Positions 43,651 through 56,208 of a DNA stretch of 57,500 nucleotides are shown here, one piece after another. The notes beneath the pieces were generated by a model that worked only from the letters and a program-made list of their open reading frames with translations, made no database searches and was not told the origin of the DNA. The DNA comes from Neocallimastix lanati (nom. inval.) (Eukaryota; Neocallimastigomycota; Neocallimastigomycetes; Neocallimastigales; Neocallimastigaceae): positions 760,001 to 817,500 of the forward strand of contig JACVTC010000085.1 of NCBI GenBank assembly GCA_016946835.1, written 5' to 3'. The translations under genes and the position numbers were made by a program. Position 1 is the stretch's first letter, and every line of letters begins with the position of its first letter.

Positions 43651-44210
43651 TATAATTTGGGAATTATTAATTCCATCTGAATATATGCATTTATTAGTTC
43701 ATGAATTGTATAAATAAGATGTCTCAGTGTAAAAAGATAGTAATCATAATAATATTAATTTAATATATTGCACGAAATTAAAACATGATATTATTTAAAT
43801 AATCAAGTATTTACTAACTGTTCTAAGATACATTACGTAACCATGAGGATAATATTACCATGTATTTGTTACAGCTAATTTGGGGAATACGAATGAACCA
43901 ATAATTACTAAATTACAATAGTTTTTATACAAATATTACGAATATTACTGAATTTATAATTGAAATTCACTAATAGATCTTTATATTATTAATCGTTATA
44001 AACAAAATTAATAATTAAATTATACAGAATTAAAAATTAGTAATAATTTATGATATTTTAAATAAATTGGTATAATAATTATTAGAAATAAGTTAACAAA
44101 ATAATTTCTACAAGATTATAAGGAATTTTTTACAATTCTAAGGATTTTTAAAACGACTTTTAATTAATTTTAAGGTCTTAAATCACTTTATTTTTGATTA
44201 TTTTACTATT

Positions 44211-44418
44211 AGATTATTTTATTTTTAGATTATTTTATTTTTAGATTATTTTATTTTTAGATTATTTTATTTTTAGATTATTTTATTTTTAGATTATTTT
44301 ATTTTTAGATTATTTTATTTTTAGATTATTTTATTTTTAGATTATTTTATTTTTAGATTATTTTATTTTTAGATTATTTCATTTTTATATTATTTCATTT
44401 TTAGATTATTTTATTTTT
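44211..44418 (+). repeat. 16-bp minisatellite
   Basis: About 13 copies of ATTATTTTATTTTTAG in head-to-tail order, the last ones with single C or A changes. It is longer in unit than the surrounding microsatellites. Confidence 0.9.
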
Positions 44419-44588
44419 AAAATTTATTTTTTAATATTTCACTAATAATTATATAGTTATTTTATTAAAAGATTCTTATCAATATTATTTTATTATTATA
44501 TTTTATATAGTTAATATATATGTATATATATATTAAGATTAAATGTATTAATAATATTGTTGATTATTATTTTAAATTAATATAAAAG

Positions 44589-44608
44589 GAAATTGAAATT
44601 TCAATTTC
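44589..44608. repeat. 20-bp perfect palindrome
   Basis: GAAATTGAAATTTCAATTTC equals its own reverse complement. It lies in gene-free sequence about 240 bp upstream of the helicase-like fragment. Confidence 0.8.
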
Positions 44609-44838
44609 TTATAGTCTTTGGAAGATTATTAACCCAAAGTAATTTTATTAATTATAACAAAAATATTAATTCTTAGTATTAATCTTAATACAACTTATTA
44701 TTAAATAATAGTGATTAATACCCACCATTGAAAAAATTGAATTAGTAATTCAAATAATTTTTTTTTTCCACTAATAAAATTTAATCTTATTAGTAATAGA
44801 TTTTATATTTTTTTCTAAATAATATTATTATATTTTTA

Positions 44839-45081
44839 GAATGGGTTGTTCAAAAACATCGCAAATACTGGGTTCCAAAAGACATCTTAATTTGGCTAAA
44901 AGATACAGTAACACATTATTTTAAAAACAAAAATGATAAGGTCTGGATTAAAAATAATCGAATGAATAGACCAAAAGCTCTTGTTTGGATCGGAAAATCC
45001 AAAATAGGAAAAACCAGTTTCTAAAGGATCGTTTTAAATGATTCTAATTATTACCAACTTGAATTCGATGGGCTGCTGTGA
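44839..45081 (+). pseudogene. Fragment resembling the helicase domain of a CRESS-type Rep protein
   Basis: About 80 codons with one in-frame TAA (45022-45024). The segment has VPKDILIWLKD, then RPKALVWIGKSKIGKTSF, a Walker A loop (G-x4-GK-[ST]) preceded by Pro-Lys-hydrophobic as in the superfamily 3 helicase half of Rep proteins of geminivirus-like and genomovirus-like circular DNA viruses and related plasmids, and then NYYQLEFDG in the position where those proteins have an N-Y-aromatic...D motif. The nuclease half is not seen. It follows a possible splice acceptor (TTTTTAG). It could instead be another P-loop ATPase. If Rep, it is a dead endogenised copy. Confidence 0.45.
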
Positions 45082-45248
45082 AAATATTATATAATAATTG
45101 TTTTTAAATATACTAATATATTACTACACATATTTATTTAATACCGTTTTATGAAAAGACCTTGTAATTACCTTTTTATTAAATTTTATTAATAACTAAA
45201 CTTTTATAAAATTAAATTTTCATTTAATTAAGAGTCTCAGATTAAAAA

Positions 45249-45970
45249 ATGTTTACAAGCAATCAAAATGAAATCATGAATAATTTCAATGTAATTCTTA
45301 ACAAGAATTACAATGTCTTATTATCAAGATTAGAAGTACCATTAACCAGTATGAATCTCAAAGAGTACATCGATAATATAATTGATCAATTGGAAAAGAG
45401 AAATTAAACCGATGAAGCAAAAATCAAGGAGGCCAATATTCAAGATTCGAAAGTTCAAATGGTTATTTTTAACACATTTAGTATTGAAACCCACACTACT
45501 ATTAGTAATTGAAAAATTGCTTATGCCATTTTAAAGAAACTACAAAAACAATATTAAGAATACTTATACGAGTCCATGGAAAACCGGATGTTAAAATTAA
45601 GACTTTTGAAAGAAAGAAACAACAAGGAAGTTTTCTCAATTTTGAACGAAATCGAAGAAATATATTCTAATATGGAAGAAAATGATCTAAAGTTAAGTAA
45701 AGAAGAGAAGATGAAATTTGTATACAACGCAATGCCGAACTGTACAAAAATAAAAATTGTAATTGGCAATATTAATGTAGATTCTCTTATCAAGAAAATT
45801 AGAGAATTTACAAAATATGAAGTATATATGAGGTTATATCTTATTCAAGAAGAATAGAAGCAAAACAGGATACAAGACCAGATGAGCTAATGGATTTGGA
45901 TTTAATTAATCGCAAGCATAAAGGATTCATTAAGCAAAAGCAAAGAATTAATTTTAAAAGAAAGCATCTT
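45249..45970 (+). pseudogene. Copia-type Gag remnant, element G
   Basis: Starts at ATG 45249. Reads as a Gag of the UBN2/copia kind (FNVILNKNYNVLLSRLEVPL, IIDQLEKRN, KLQKQY, SILNEIEEIY, KFVYNAMP) but is broken by at least five stops (for example near 45406, 45510, 45555, 45855). The best open piece is 45576-45857. No zinc knuckle is visible. Confidence 0.6.
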
Positions 45971-46051
45971 TAATTAATTTAATTAAGAAATTTAAATAAG
46001 AAAAATATAATAGTTAATAATGCAAGAACAACTAATAAAAATATCTTCAAA

Positions 46052-46470
46052 ATGAACATATTTTTCAATTATTTGGACGATATTGATGTATTTGAAATTA
46101 ACTCTAATCCATTTTCTGGAATCAATACCATTTCAGTTAATAACAATAATCTTATAAATAATAAAACCATTTCTATTATTACTAACGATGCACCTCTAAC
46201 TTATGAACAGGAAATTTATGGTTCCATAATCAACAATGAAAACTTGTTATTAAAGACGAAATCCTTTGCTCATCTTGATGAAGAAATTTATATAATGATT
46301 CAACAAGTTGACTTCTACTTTGAGAAGGTTTACTTCTTAATAAGGCATTATATGGATTAAATTAATCCGGACTTCAATGGAACAGAACCATATCAAAATT
46401 TCTAATTAAAAATGGATATAAGCAATTAACATCAGAACTTGTATATTTATGAAAGAAAATAAAATTTAAT
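46052..46470 (+). pseudogene. Copia RT remnant, element G
   Basis: After DAPLTYEQEIYGS (the pre-RT linker of copia Pol) comes AHLDEEIYIMIQQ and, after a frame change near 46340, KALYGL, SGLQWNRT and KFLIKNGYKQLTSEL, which are copia RT motifs. The distance from Gag shows that protease, integrase and the first RT third were deleted. Stops at 46358, 46403 and others. Confidence 0.72.
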
Positions 46471-46479
46471 TGACAAATA

Positions 46480-47610
46480 TAATAAGAATATATGTATATG
46501 TCAAACTTCTTGGGGTTTAGTTTCTTTTTTCATTGTTATTCATTATGAAAAGCTAAAATTTCCAATTAAGATTACTTTGTAAACCTAACCCATGCAATTA
46601 TAATTTTAAATGTAAAGGTTAGATGAAAAATTAATTTAAATAATTTTCCAATAAAGTACTAACCCTTTTTAAAAATGCAAATTATTATTATTTATTATAT
46701 ATAAAGCATATGAAACACAACCCTTTATAAAAATAATTTAATATATGTTTTTTAAGAAAACTTTTTAATTCATTTATTAGAATATAGATTTTTATTTATT
46801 AATTTTTAAAGATTATAATTATTTAATAATTACTAGTTTATTAATTAGAAGTATTTATTTATTTTATTTATAATTAATAATCTTACGAAGGGTTTTAATT
46901 ATTTGAAAATTTTAAAGCTATTTTATTTTACATCAAAAATAATTTTTTATAATTTATAACTAAAGACTATTTAATTACTATTATCTTAATTGATGATTTT
47001 TAAATAAAACTATATATTCTAATACTGAACCATTATATAAAATAATACTAATCTAATAATAATAATATTTATTATAACTAAAACTAATGATACAAATATT
47101 TTTATTAAGATGGTTATTATTAAGAATTATTTTTATGTTGTTTTATATTAGAATATTTTAAGACTATCAAAAGACTAATTAGTGATATTCTAAAATATAA
47201 AAATTATAAATATAATTGTAATTATAATAATTCTTAAACAAAAATTTTATTAGAGTATTTAAAATTATTCCCTAATAGTAATTGCTATTAATATAATATC
47301 AGTTATTTTGAGTCATAAAAATTAAATCTATTATTTAATAGAAATCATTACTCATTTTCAAATGATCATTACACCTTTAATATCCAAGTTAGGAGCATGA
47401 TTTTAATATTATTGTATAGCTTATTCAGAGTACTTTCAGAAAATAACTCAGAATCACTATATCTTCATATAGCGAAAAATTTTAAATTTAAGTTATTTGG
47501 ATGCTGCTATAGATTGCTTTTAGTATAAAACTACACTCGAATGCGTATTGAATTTCTCATGTGTTTTGGACTGTTTTTTACTTTAAAATACATCCAAATG
47601 CATAAATCAC
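46480..47610. other. Gene-free AT-rich DNA
   Basis: No coding signal or tandem repeat stands out. A 10-bp inverted motif (TTTGGATG/CATCCAAA) occurs near 47505 and 47590, next to the transposase remnant, and might be a trace of terminal repeats. Confidence 0.5.
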
Positions 47611-47619
47611 GTGAGTTAT

Positions 47620-48470
47620 TAAATAATTCCAAACTTTCATATCATAACCAACTAAATATGTTTTATAAAAATATTCTAAAAATTTTAAAAATTGACAATA
47701 ATTATTTTTAATGGATTTAATTTTAACATAAATATCAAATATGTATTCAGGATTTATAAATGGTAAATTTGAAATAGCTTTATAAGATGATTATATTATC
47801 ATTTTTTACTTCATTATAGCATAATTTATTTTTTTTAATTTCTAGTGATTTTTTATAATGCCAAATGCAATATTTAATATTTATATTAGGAAATATTGTT
47901 TTTGCTGTTTGATATGCAATTTTTTGGTTCAATTATAATATTATTGTTACATGTAGTAGCATTTTTTTTAATTTTTCAAATATTTTGTTTCTTGTTCTTT
48001 ATTTTTTATTGCAAAGTGTGTAAAAACTAATTCTTTAACATAAGTTCTTGTAACAAATATTTAACTAAATTTAGGGGCAATAAAAAATGTACTATCAAAT
48101 ATATCATCATATTCACTATATAATTTTGCTAGAAAGGGGGATTGAAAAATTATTAGAATTTTTGAATATCTTAAAATTTTCATCTCGCTTTATTAAGATT
48201 CATTAGGAATTTCAGCAAATGTTACATTAGATGGTAGTTTTTTATTTAAATTTCTTGATATTTGGGATTTAATTGAATTATATTCTGGACAAGTCCCATT
48301 TCTTTAGAAATTTTATTATATAGGGATTTTACTTTTATACCAAAAAGAATTGAACTTTTTTTCAATTCCATCTTTAATTTTATGTTTCATTATAGATAGG
48401 GATACATCGTATTCATTTTCAGGAAGATTATGTAAACTATCATATTTTAAGATTTCTTAACACTTATAAT
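47620..48470 (-). pseudogene. MULE-like transposase remnant
   Basis: Minus strand, several frames. Recognisable pieces in order: LPENEYDVSLSIMKHKIKDG, QSPFLAKLYSEYDDIF followed by DSTFFIAPKFS (DDE first Asp context, D-G-T-F type), VTRTYVKEL, FAIKNKEQET, INIKYCIWHYKKSLEIKKN (C-x2-H motif of MULE transposases), then AISNLPFINPEYI-type sequence. Many stops. Zinc finger and third catalytic residue are not identified. The family assignment rests on these motifs only. Confidence 0.55.
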
Positions 48471-48969
48471 AAAAAATTTACATTAAAATTTATTCTATTC
48501 ATAATTCTTTTTTTATTTTTTCTAAATTCTTCGATTTTTAAGAGTTTTTTAAAAACTTTAATTTTTTATCCTTTGATGACTTAAACTTTTTTAAAAAAAA
48601 TGAGTAAAAAAATTTTTAAAAAAAAAAGAAAAAAAAATCTAAATTTTTTTTCTGTTTTTTTTTTTTTTTTAATTCTTTATAATAATTTATATATTATAGA
48701 ATATTAAACTATTTATATTAAGCAGTTTTAAAATATAAAGATTTTATTTCTTACTATTTTAAGAAATAATTAAATGTATTTAAGAAATATATTTCAAAAA
48801 TTTTTATAAAAAAGAATTTTTTATATTTAAAGAATTAATTTTTTAAAATACTTTAAAACATCTTTTTAAAATATTAATACTGTATTAACCCTTGCAGTGT
48901 ATAGTATTATAAATATAATTTAAAATTTTAAAAAAAATAAAAATAAAATTATTAGTATTTTATTTTATA

Positions 48970-49510
48970 AAAAAACAAATTATAACAAGAAGAAAAAAAA
49001 AAAAGAAAAAGCATAAAACGTTTACTTTTAATAACTATCGATTTATTATAAACAATTATTAAATTTTATTATATTATTAATTATATAATAGTCAATAACT
49101 AATATATCGATTTAAATAAAATTTACAAGCATTTATATTTTTATAATTACCTTAATATATTATTCCTATCTAATTTATTACTATTTATAAACAAAATATA
49201 TATTAATAATTTTATTAAATAATTAACTAAATCTAAACAATTATTAATTCATTATATTTTTAAATTATTTACAATAATTAAATTCGATAAGAACTCATTT
49301 ATTATCTATTTATTATATAATACTAATGGTTATATATTATCAATTCAAAACCATTTTTATAAACTATTTAAACTAATTTTAACTATTTAAAACTACTCCG
49401 AAATTAATTTTAAAGTATTTTCAACTAATTAAGTAAAATAAAATAATAAAATTAACTAAACTAAATTATTTAAATAAAATTTATTATCCAAAATTTATCT
49501 ACGAATTTTT
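48970..49510. repeat. Diverged family S LTR fragment
   Basis: Shares long stretches with 31170-31640, for example AATATATCGATTTAAATAA, TTATTAATAATTTTATTAAA and CCGAAATTAATTTTAAAGTA. The right end (AAATCTTTACA) is missing, so it is truncated or rearranged, and many substitutions make it the oldest of the three copies. Confidence 0.75.
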
Positions 49511-51338
49511 AAAAAAGTTAAAACATTAAATTTCTTTAAGAAGATCTACAGTTCTGGATATTTCTTAAAGAGTATTACAGGTAAATGTAATTTATAAATA
49601 TATTAGGAGGGTTAGAGTTCATAAACAGAGTTTTGGCGGTTATTAACTAGTTTTAGTAGGTTAGAAACTATAACCGTTAATTATTTGAATATAAATGGGC
49701 TTCAAAACCCTAGAGTGTAAAGAGAGTGTGGATTAAAAGAAAACCACATCCTACCAACCAACTTCAGTTCGGTGATTTTTCTGTTCGAATAAGCTCTAGA
49801 GAATAAGGAACCATAGTCACTTAAGACTATAGGTTTTAAAACGACTTTAAAATATATAGTTTATAATTATTTATATTGTGGGCTAGTATATACCTCTAGT
49901 TTGTAACTTAATTTTTTTTTTTTTTTTTTTTTTTATTGATGTAAGACATAAGAGAGAAATTTTGATTGTTTTAGAAATTTTATTTATAAAACTATTTTTT
50001 TTTAAAAAAAAATTAAATCAATGAATTATTTAAAACTTAGAAAAGTAATAATAATTTATAATTCTTTATCATTATAAAAATGTATTAAATAAAGTTCTAA
50101 TAAAACATAAATCTTAAAGATTAAAATCTTAATTATAAAACTCTGTGTGTGTTATTTATTATTTAGATTTAATTAAATTGTTATAATTAATAAGAACATC
50201 TTGACCTGACCAATTTAACCCAAACTAGGAAAGATAAAGCAAGAATCTTACCTAATCAATCAATTCAATATAATTTTACATTAAAAATAATAAATAAATA
50301 AATAATAATAAAATAATTAATTTTTAGATTATAAACATTTAAATTATAAAAATATTAAAAATTTAAATAATACATAATTAATAATAATTAAATTAAAATA
50401 ATATAAAATAAACAATAATTGTTTATTTAATTGTTTGTTTATTATTAATAGTTAATTTATTGTTTATAAATAGAGTATAAATATAAAAATTAATAGAAAT
50501 AGAAATAAAAATTAATAGTTTTAAAAATTGTTCCTAATTAGCCATTATAAAAATTAGATAATAATAATAATAATATTTTAAAATGATTATTTTTTTTATA
50601 AATTATAATTTTAATAAAACAAAATGTATTAATAAATCAATAACTAATTGATATAATTATTTTAAATTACCTATTAAAATATTTAAATAAAATTAAAATT
50701 ACTTTTTTTTTTTTTTTATTAACTAGTATATCTAGCTATATTTGAACATGAGAATAAAGACTTTTAGTAAAAAATTACTAAATTAACTTCATTTTCAATA
50801 TGTTTCAATTTATTGTTACGATACAAATAATAAATAAAAAATTAAATAAACTATTAAGATTAATTAATAAATAAATAAGAATAAAATATTAAAGTATTAA
50901 AATATATAATAATGAAATTAAATAATGTATAAATAACTAAATTATTTAAATAATGTATTAATTGTATTTATTTAATATTGTAATAGTAAACAATTAGATA
51001 TTTTATTATAAATAATTAAAATTATATTTATTAATGTTTTATATTTTTATTATAAAATTTTTATTATACTTCATTATATTTTTATTATTATCTTATATTA
51101 AATATTATATTAAATTTATATTTTATTATATTTTATTATTATAAAATTATTATATTTTTTGTTATTATATTTTTATTATATTTTATATTTTTATTTTTAC
51201 TCCAATCAAATAAATGTTTTAAAGATATAAAAAGAACTAAGTAAAACAATACTTTAGTTCTTCCTCTTCTTTCAACTTTATTTTTATATTTTTCTCTTAA
51301 TTTTTCGAGAATGAATTAATAAATATTTAATATTAGTA

Positions 51339-51401
<63 letters not shown>

Positions 51402-52963
51402 AATTAAATTATTCTCTAATTAAATTGATTAGTTTTGTTTTTGTGTTTTATTATGGTTAAGGATAAAAATAATTTTGGTTAGTTTTAAATATTTAGTTTG
51501 TTAGGTAAATTAGTTATAATTTAGAGATAAAATTTATTAAAATATTTATTTAAGTCATTTATATTAGAATAGTTAAAATAATATTTATTTTGTTAGTGAA
51601 AAATTAAATTTTTAATTATTAGAATATATTATTTTTTTTAAAATAATCTTCAATTCTGTACCATTATGATGAAGAATGAAATTATAAAATCAAATATTAT
51701 AATAAAATTTATTTAAATTGTTAAAGTTTTAAGATAATTTGGTCTTAACGATTAGGTCAAGATGCCAAATTATAGTAATTAATTAATAATTTAGTTTTAC
51801 TCTTATTTAAAACATATTGTTATTAGTAAATTTTATAATTAAGGTTTTATTTAAAATATAAATTTTATTTAATCTTAATGATATTTTATTACATTATTAT
51901 TTTATATAATTATTAATATAATTTAAATTACAATAATCCTACAAAGGATTAATCAAAAGATTTAAACATGTATTTATATAAAATAATTAATTATTAAAAT
52001 ATTAATTATTAATATGAATATGTAATAGTATTAATATAAGTTTGATATTGATAATATTTAATATAAATAAAATATAAGAATCAAATATAACTAAATATTA
52101 TATTTTATAATTAAAATATAATATGTAAAGATTTTGATAATAAATTAATTTAGAAATTAATTTAATGACAATCACGTGTTTACATTATTTAATATATATT
52201 AATTTCAGTATGTCAATAATATTTAGTAATTAGTTGGCCTAGACTAATTTCTAAATATTTTAATAAAGTTAATTTAATAATAATTATTATATTATTATTT
52301 TTTAATATTGAAATTCAAATAACTGAATTATTGAAATTGAAATTGAATTGAAATTCAGTTATTATCTTAACATTAAATGTCACGAATACTAGTGGATTTG
52401 AGATTAAAATTCACTATTAGATCAATTGGAATTTAATTTAGTTATTGACAAAAATTATTTTAATTCGATTTTAATTATAAAAATAATTATTAGAAACATT
52501 AAATAATCAGAAACCAAAGGGTTTGGACTTATATATTAAAGATAATTTAATTTATTTTAACCCTTAAGAATTTGATAAAAATAGCTTGAAGAAAAACAAC
52601 AACTCAACAAATAATGGAAATATTATATTGATATTCCCGCTAAAATTATATTTATTAGAAAGCTACGTACGAGAACTACAACATATATTAAAATCAACCT
52701 TATTGGATAACTAGATAACGAGATATTGGATTTTAAAGATATTTTAAATATAAAAAGTAATTTAATTATTTAATTAAGACCTTAAATTATTAATTAAGAA
52801 ATTTATATATATAAAATCTCTTAACATGGAAATTATATTATTAATTTTTATTATTAATTAAAAATACAGAATTTACAAAAAAAAAAAAAATCATCTGTTT
52901 CACATAATAAACCGGTTATATAATTTAACAATTTTTTACAATATCTTCTTTAAATGATATTTA
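49511..52963. other. Gene-free region with possible LTR debris
   Basis: 49610-49900 is less A/T-rich and structured (GGCGGTTATTAACTAG, GTGTGGATTAAAAGAAAACC, TTCAGTTCGGTG) like a retroelement R-U5/leader. CATCTTGACCT near 50198 and its inverse AGGTCAAGATG near 51750 may be ends of an old element. AAAT repeats fill 51340-51400. 52370-52450 resembles 43910-43985, a dispersed repeat upstream of both decayed elements G and H. No coding sequence was found. Confidence 0.5.
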
Positions 52964-55690
52964 TTTTAATGGTGATTCAACAAAGCTCAAAGGATTCTTA
53001 ATTTTAGATTAGCCATCGCTCTGTACCTTGAATATTTCACTAATGATTAGTTAAAGGTAGCTTATACCATCACTTTTCTTGAAGATAAAGCTCTGGTTTA
53101 GGCTGCAGACTTTATGAATGACAATAATTCAGTCCTTAACAATTTTAACGCTTTCATTGAATTTATGAAGGATAGATTCAGTGACGTAGATTCAGTTTTT
53201 AATTGTAATCAAGCTCTTATGCATATTAGGCAAAAAGCTTGTGGTAAAGTCACTGATTACAATAACGAATTCCGTAGGATTTCGAAGAAAACAAACTGGA
53301 ATGAATTTGCCTTTATGGATGCTTATATTGAAGAGTTGCTCACAAGGTTTCAAGAAAGTGTATTTAGTTTGTTCCCTTCACCTGCTAACTTAAAATGAAC
53401 TAATATAAATTACAGATTAAATAGATCATTAAATGGCATGATTCGCAACAATTAATAATAGTAATTCTGTCAAATTTTTGTTTAAAAAAACAGATTATAG
53501 CAATTAAAAAACAAAAAAAGCATTAAATAAAAGATTTTTTCATGATTACATTATAATATATTATTTCTATCTAATTTATATATATTACTATTTATTTATA
53601 AACAAAATATTTATTAATAATTTTATTAAATAATAATTAATTATTACTAAACAATAATTAATTCGATAAACTTTCAACTTATTTATAATAATAATTAAAT
53701 TCAATAAGAACTCATTTATTTTCTATTTATTATATAAATATTACTAATATTAATGTTTATATATTTACAATTCAAAACTATTTTTATAAACTATTTAATC
53801 TAATTTTAATTATTTAAAACTATTCCGAAATCAATTTTAAAGTATTTTAAACTAGACTAAATTAACTAACATAAATAAATTATTTAAATTAAATTTATTA
53901 TCCAAAATTATTTACATAATAATTTTTCCCTTTGAAAAGTTTACATAAATTTATAATTAATTTTCATATATGTAAATCATAAATTTATATAATTTTATTA
54001 CATTAATTATTTATTATATAATTAATTATTAAAGATTTTATTAAATCTTTACAAATTCTTGAAATAATAGTAATAATAATAAATCCCATAATAATAGAAA
54101 CAATTTTAGATTTAACTCGAGAAAAAATAGAAATGCTTCTAATTATAATTCTCTCTAAAAATCAAATAATGAGTATAATTATATAATTATTTTTAGTTAT
54201 CTCCTGAAGAAAGAGCAAGAAGAATTAAGGAAGGGCTTTGCCTATATTGTGGATAATCAGGTCAAAAAATTAAAAAATTGTCCAAAAAGATCAAAAAAAT
54301 TTGTCTCCTCCCATCTGGCAAGATCTAATTCATCTAAGAAATTTAATATGGATTGTATTATTAAGTGATCTTTTAATTATGAAAATAAATGGATTAAAAT
54401 TAATGCTCTTATAGATTCAGGTTCCGACTTGAATCTTATGGATACTAACTTTGCCAATATTAATAATTTTAAGATTTTATATGATAATTTAGAAGCTGAT
54501 AACATTACTGGTATTGGTGGAAGCAAGGACTAAACTATATCAATATCGTTCAAAGATAGTAATCTTCAGGTATTAACCGAATTTTTTATGATTGATTTAA
54601 ATGATAAATTTGAGTGCTAAATTGGTTCCAGATTCCTTAAGGAAAATAACTCATCAATGGATTTCAATAATAATTTTTATATTTTTTACAATAATAATAA
54701 CAATGTCTCGGATTCTTCATTAGTTGAATCCAATTCTTCAACCTCAGTTAATTTTGTTCCTGCTTCTATTGCAGTTACTTCCACTTCACTTTTTCTTACT
54801 CCTGTTACTTCTGACTCTATCTCTTCTAAATTAACAAACTCCAATTCATGCACTCCAAATAATTCTTTAAATGATAATTCTTCTACTTCTCTTTAATTAT
54901 TGAAGAATTCAATTCCTTCCACTACAAACATCAATGCTCCAAATAAAAAAATTCCCCGTTATTTACCAAGAATTCTTTGATATATTTAGTGAACCAAAGG
55001 TTTAAATTTTACCTCCTCATTCTGGTTTTTATTGTGCTTTTGATCTTAAGTCTAATCTTACAACGGAATGATTTGTATTTTTGTTGAAGTCGATCGCTTT
55101 TAGAAAATAGTTCATTTTGTACTTTTCAAATTAGTTCCTTCTACTGATGTGTAAAGATGTTAGTGATGAATAATTTCTTAATTTCATTTTCAAACTTCAC
55201 GATCTTCCAAAGGATATCTTATTTGATAGAAGTACTCAGTTCACTTTTAAACTTTGGAATAGATTGTTTGATTTACCTCATATTGATCTTTGCTTATCCT
55301 CTGTTCATTGTCAGCAAACTAATGGCCAAATGGAGAGGATAAATGCAATATTTGAACAATATTTAAGAATGTTACATCAATTATCAACAAAATAATTGAA
55401 AGAAGTATTTAGCCTTTGTAAATTTTGCTTTTAATACCACAATCCAGGAATCTGCTAATGATACTCCTTTCTTTCTTAATTATAAATTTAAAAAATTTGA
55501 TCCTTCTACTCCAGAGGTTACTATTGTCTTCGTGTTGAAATTATTGCTAAAGACTTAAAAGAACTAATAAATATACTTAGTGTAAACTTCAAAATGCTTT
55601 CAATTTTCAAGAAAAATATTATAATGGTATATATATGTCTCCTCTTGAGTTTAAAGTTGATTCAAAAGTTTGACTGTTTAGAAATGAATT
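52964..55690 (+). pseudogene. Ty3/gypsy remnant, element H
   Basis: Gag core (best piece 53114-53398: NAFIEFMKDRFSDVDSVF, MHIRQKACGKVTDYNNEFR), then, beyond an inserted solo LTR, a knuckle relic CLYCG-stop-SGQ...NCPKR, protease LIDSGSDLNLMDTN (about 54415), the pre-RT box LPPHSGFYCAFDLK, and integrase core pieces LPKDILFDRSTQF and QQTNGQMERINA with a GPY-like end. RT and RNase H have been deleted. Many stops (TAA/TAG/TGA) in every part. No own LTR was found. Confidence 0.8.
53468..54053. repeat. Solo LTR (family S) inside element H
   Basis: 586 bp, TGTCAAATT...AAATCTTTACA, with a perfect 5-bp duplication AATTC (53463-53467 and 54054-54058). It splits gag of element H and is closely related to 31045-31764, with an internal deletion in the left part. 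Confidence 0.87.
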
Positions 55691-55702
55691 AATAAATAAT
55701 AA

Positions 55703-55775
55703 AAATATGATACTAGAGTCCGTATCTTCATTCTTTAGATTTGCTGTTCTTGATACGGACTCTAGTATCATATTT
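55703..55775. repeat. Perfect 24-bp inverted repeat at the element H/dockerin junction
   Basis: 55703-55726 (starting AAATATGATACTAGAG) is the exact reverse complement of 55752-55775, with a 25-nt spacer. The right arm lies within dockerin-pseudogene coding sequence, the left arm touches the element H remnant, so one arm is probably a foldback copy made at a break or insertion. Confidence 0.9.
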
Positions 55776-56155
55776 GCTTCATCAATACCACATCATTTAC
55801 CATCCTCTAGTCTCTACTTGCCATTTTCTTCAGTAAATCTAACTTCTGGATTTATAGAAGAACAATAATCATAATCTAATAAACTAAATGTACATCTTTT
55901 GTAACCTATTACTTTCAATTTGCCATTTTCCACGCCCTTAATGTTGAGATTAGAACAACATTTGTATCTACGCTTGGCAAACTTAGTGGAACAGGATAAG
56001 TTATAGTAAATCTTGGATTCCAATACTACTGGATGAATATCATATTTAACCTCTAAATATTTATTATCAATAAAACTAGAACAAATAATTCCATCTCTAA
56101 TAATAAATTCTTCTAATTTATTAATAAAAAATTTTTATTTCAAGAAAAAATAAAT
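55703..56155 (-). pseudogene. C-terminus of a dockerin (CBM10-type) protein
   Basis: On the minus strand a continuous reading passes from EFIIRDGIICSSFID through DIHPVVLESKIYYNLSC and RRYKCCSN to a module RCTFSLLDYDYCSS...EVRFTEENGK-stop-RLEDGK-stop-CGID. The C-x-CC-type start, the E-N-G-K-W...DGKW-CGI pattern and the spacing are those of fungal dockerins (CBM10 fold), which attach enzymes to gut-fungal cellulosomes. Both conserved Trp codons (TGG) are now stops (TAG, TGA), each one G-to-A change. The catalytic or carrier part upstream is lost beyond the poly-T near 56175. The earlier RRYKCCSN segment may be a second, more decayed module. Confidence 0.65.
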
Positions 56156-56159
56156 AAAT

Positions 56160-56169
56160 TAAAGAATTG

Positions 56170-56208
<39 letters not shown>

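Noticed and set aside
54657-54896. Ser/Asn-rich frame in element H
   Set aside because: It lies between the protease and the pre-RT box of the remnant and is linker sequence of the decayed Pol rather than a separate gene.
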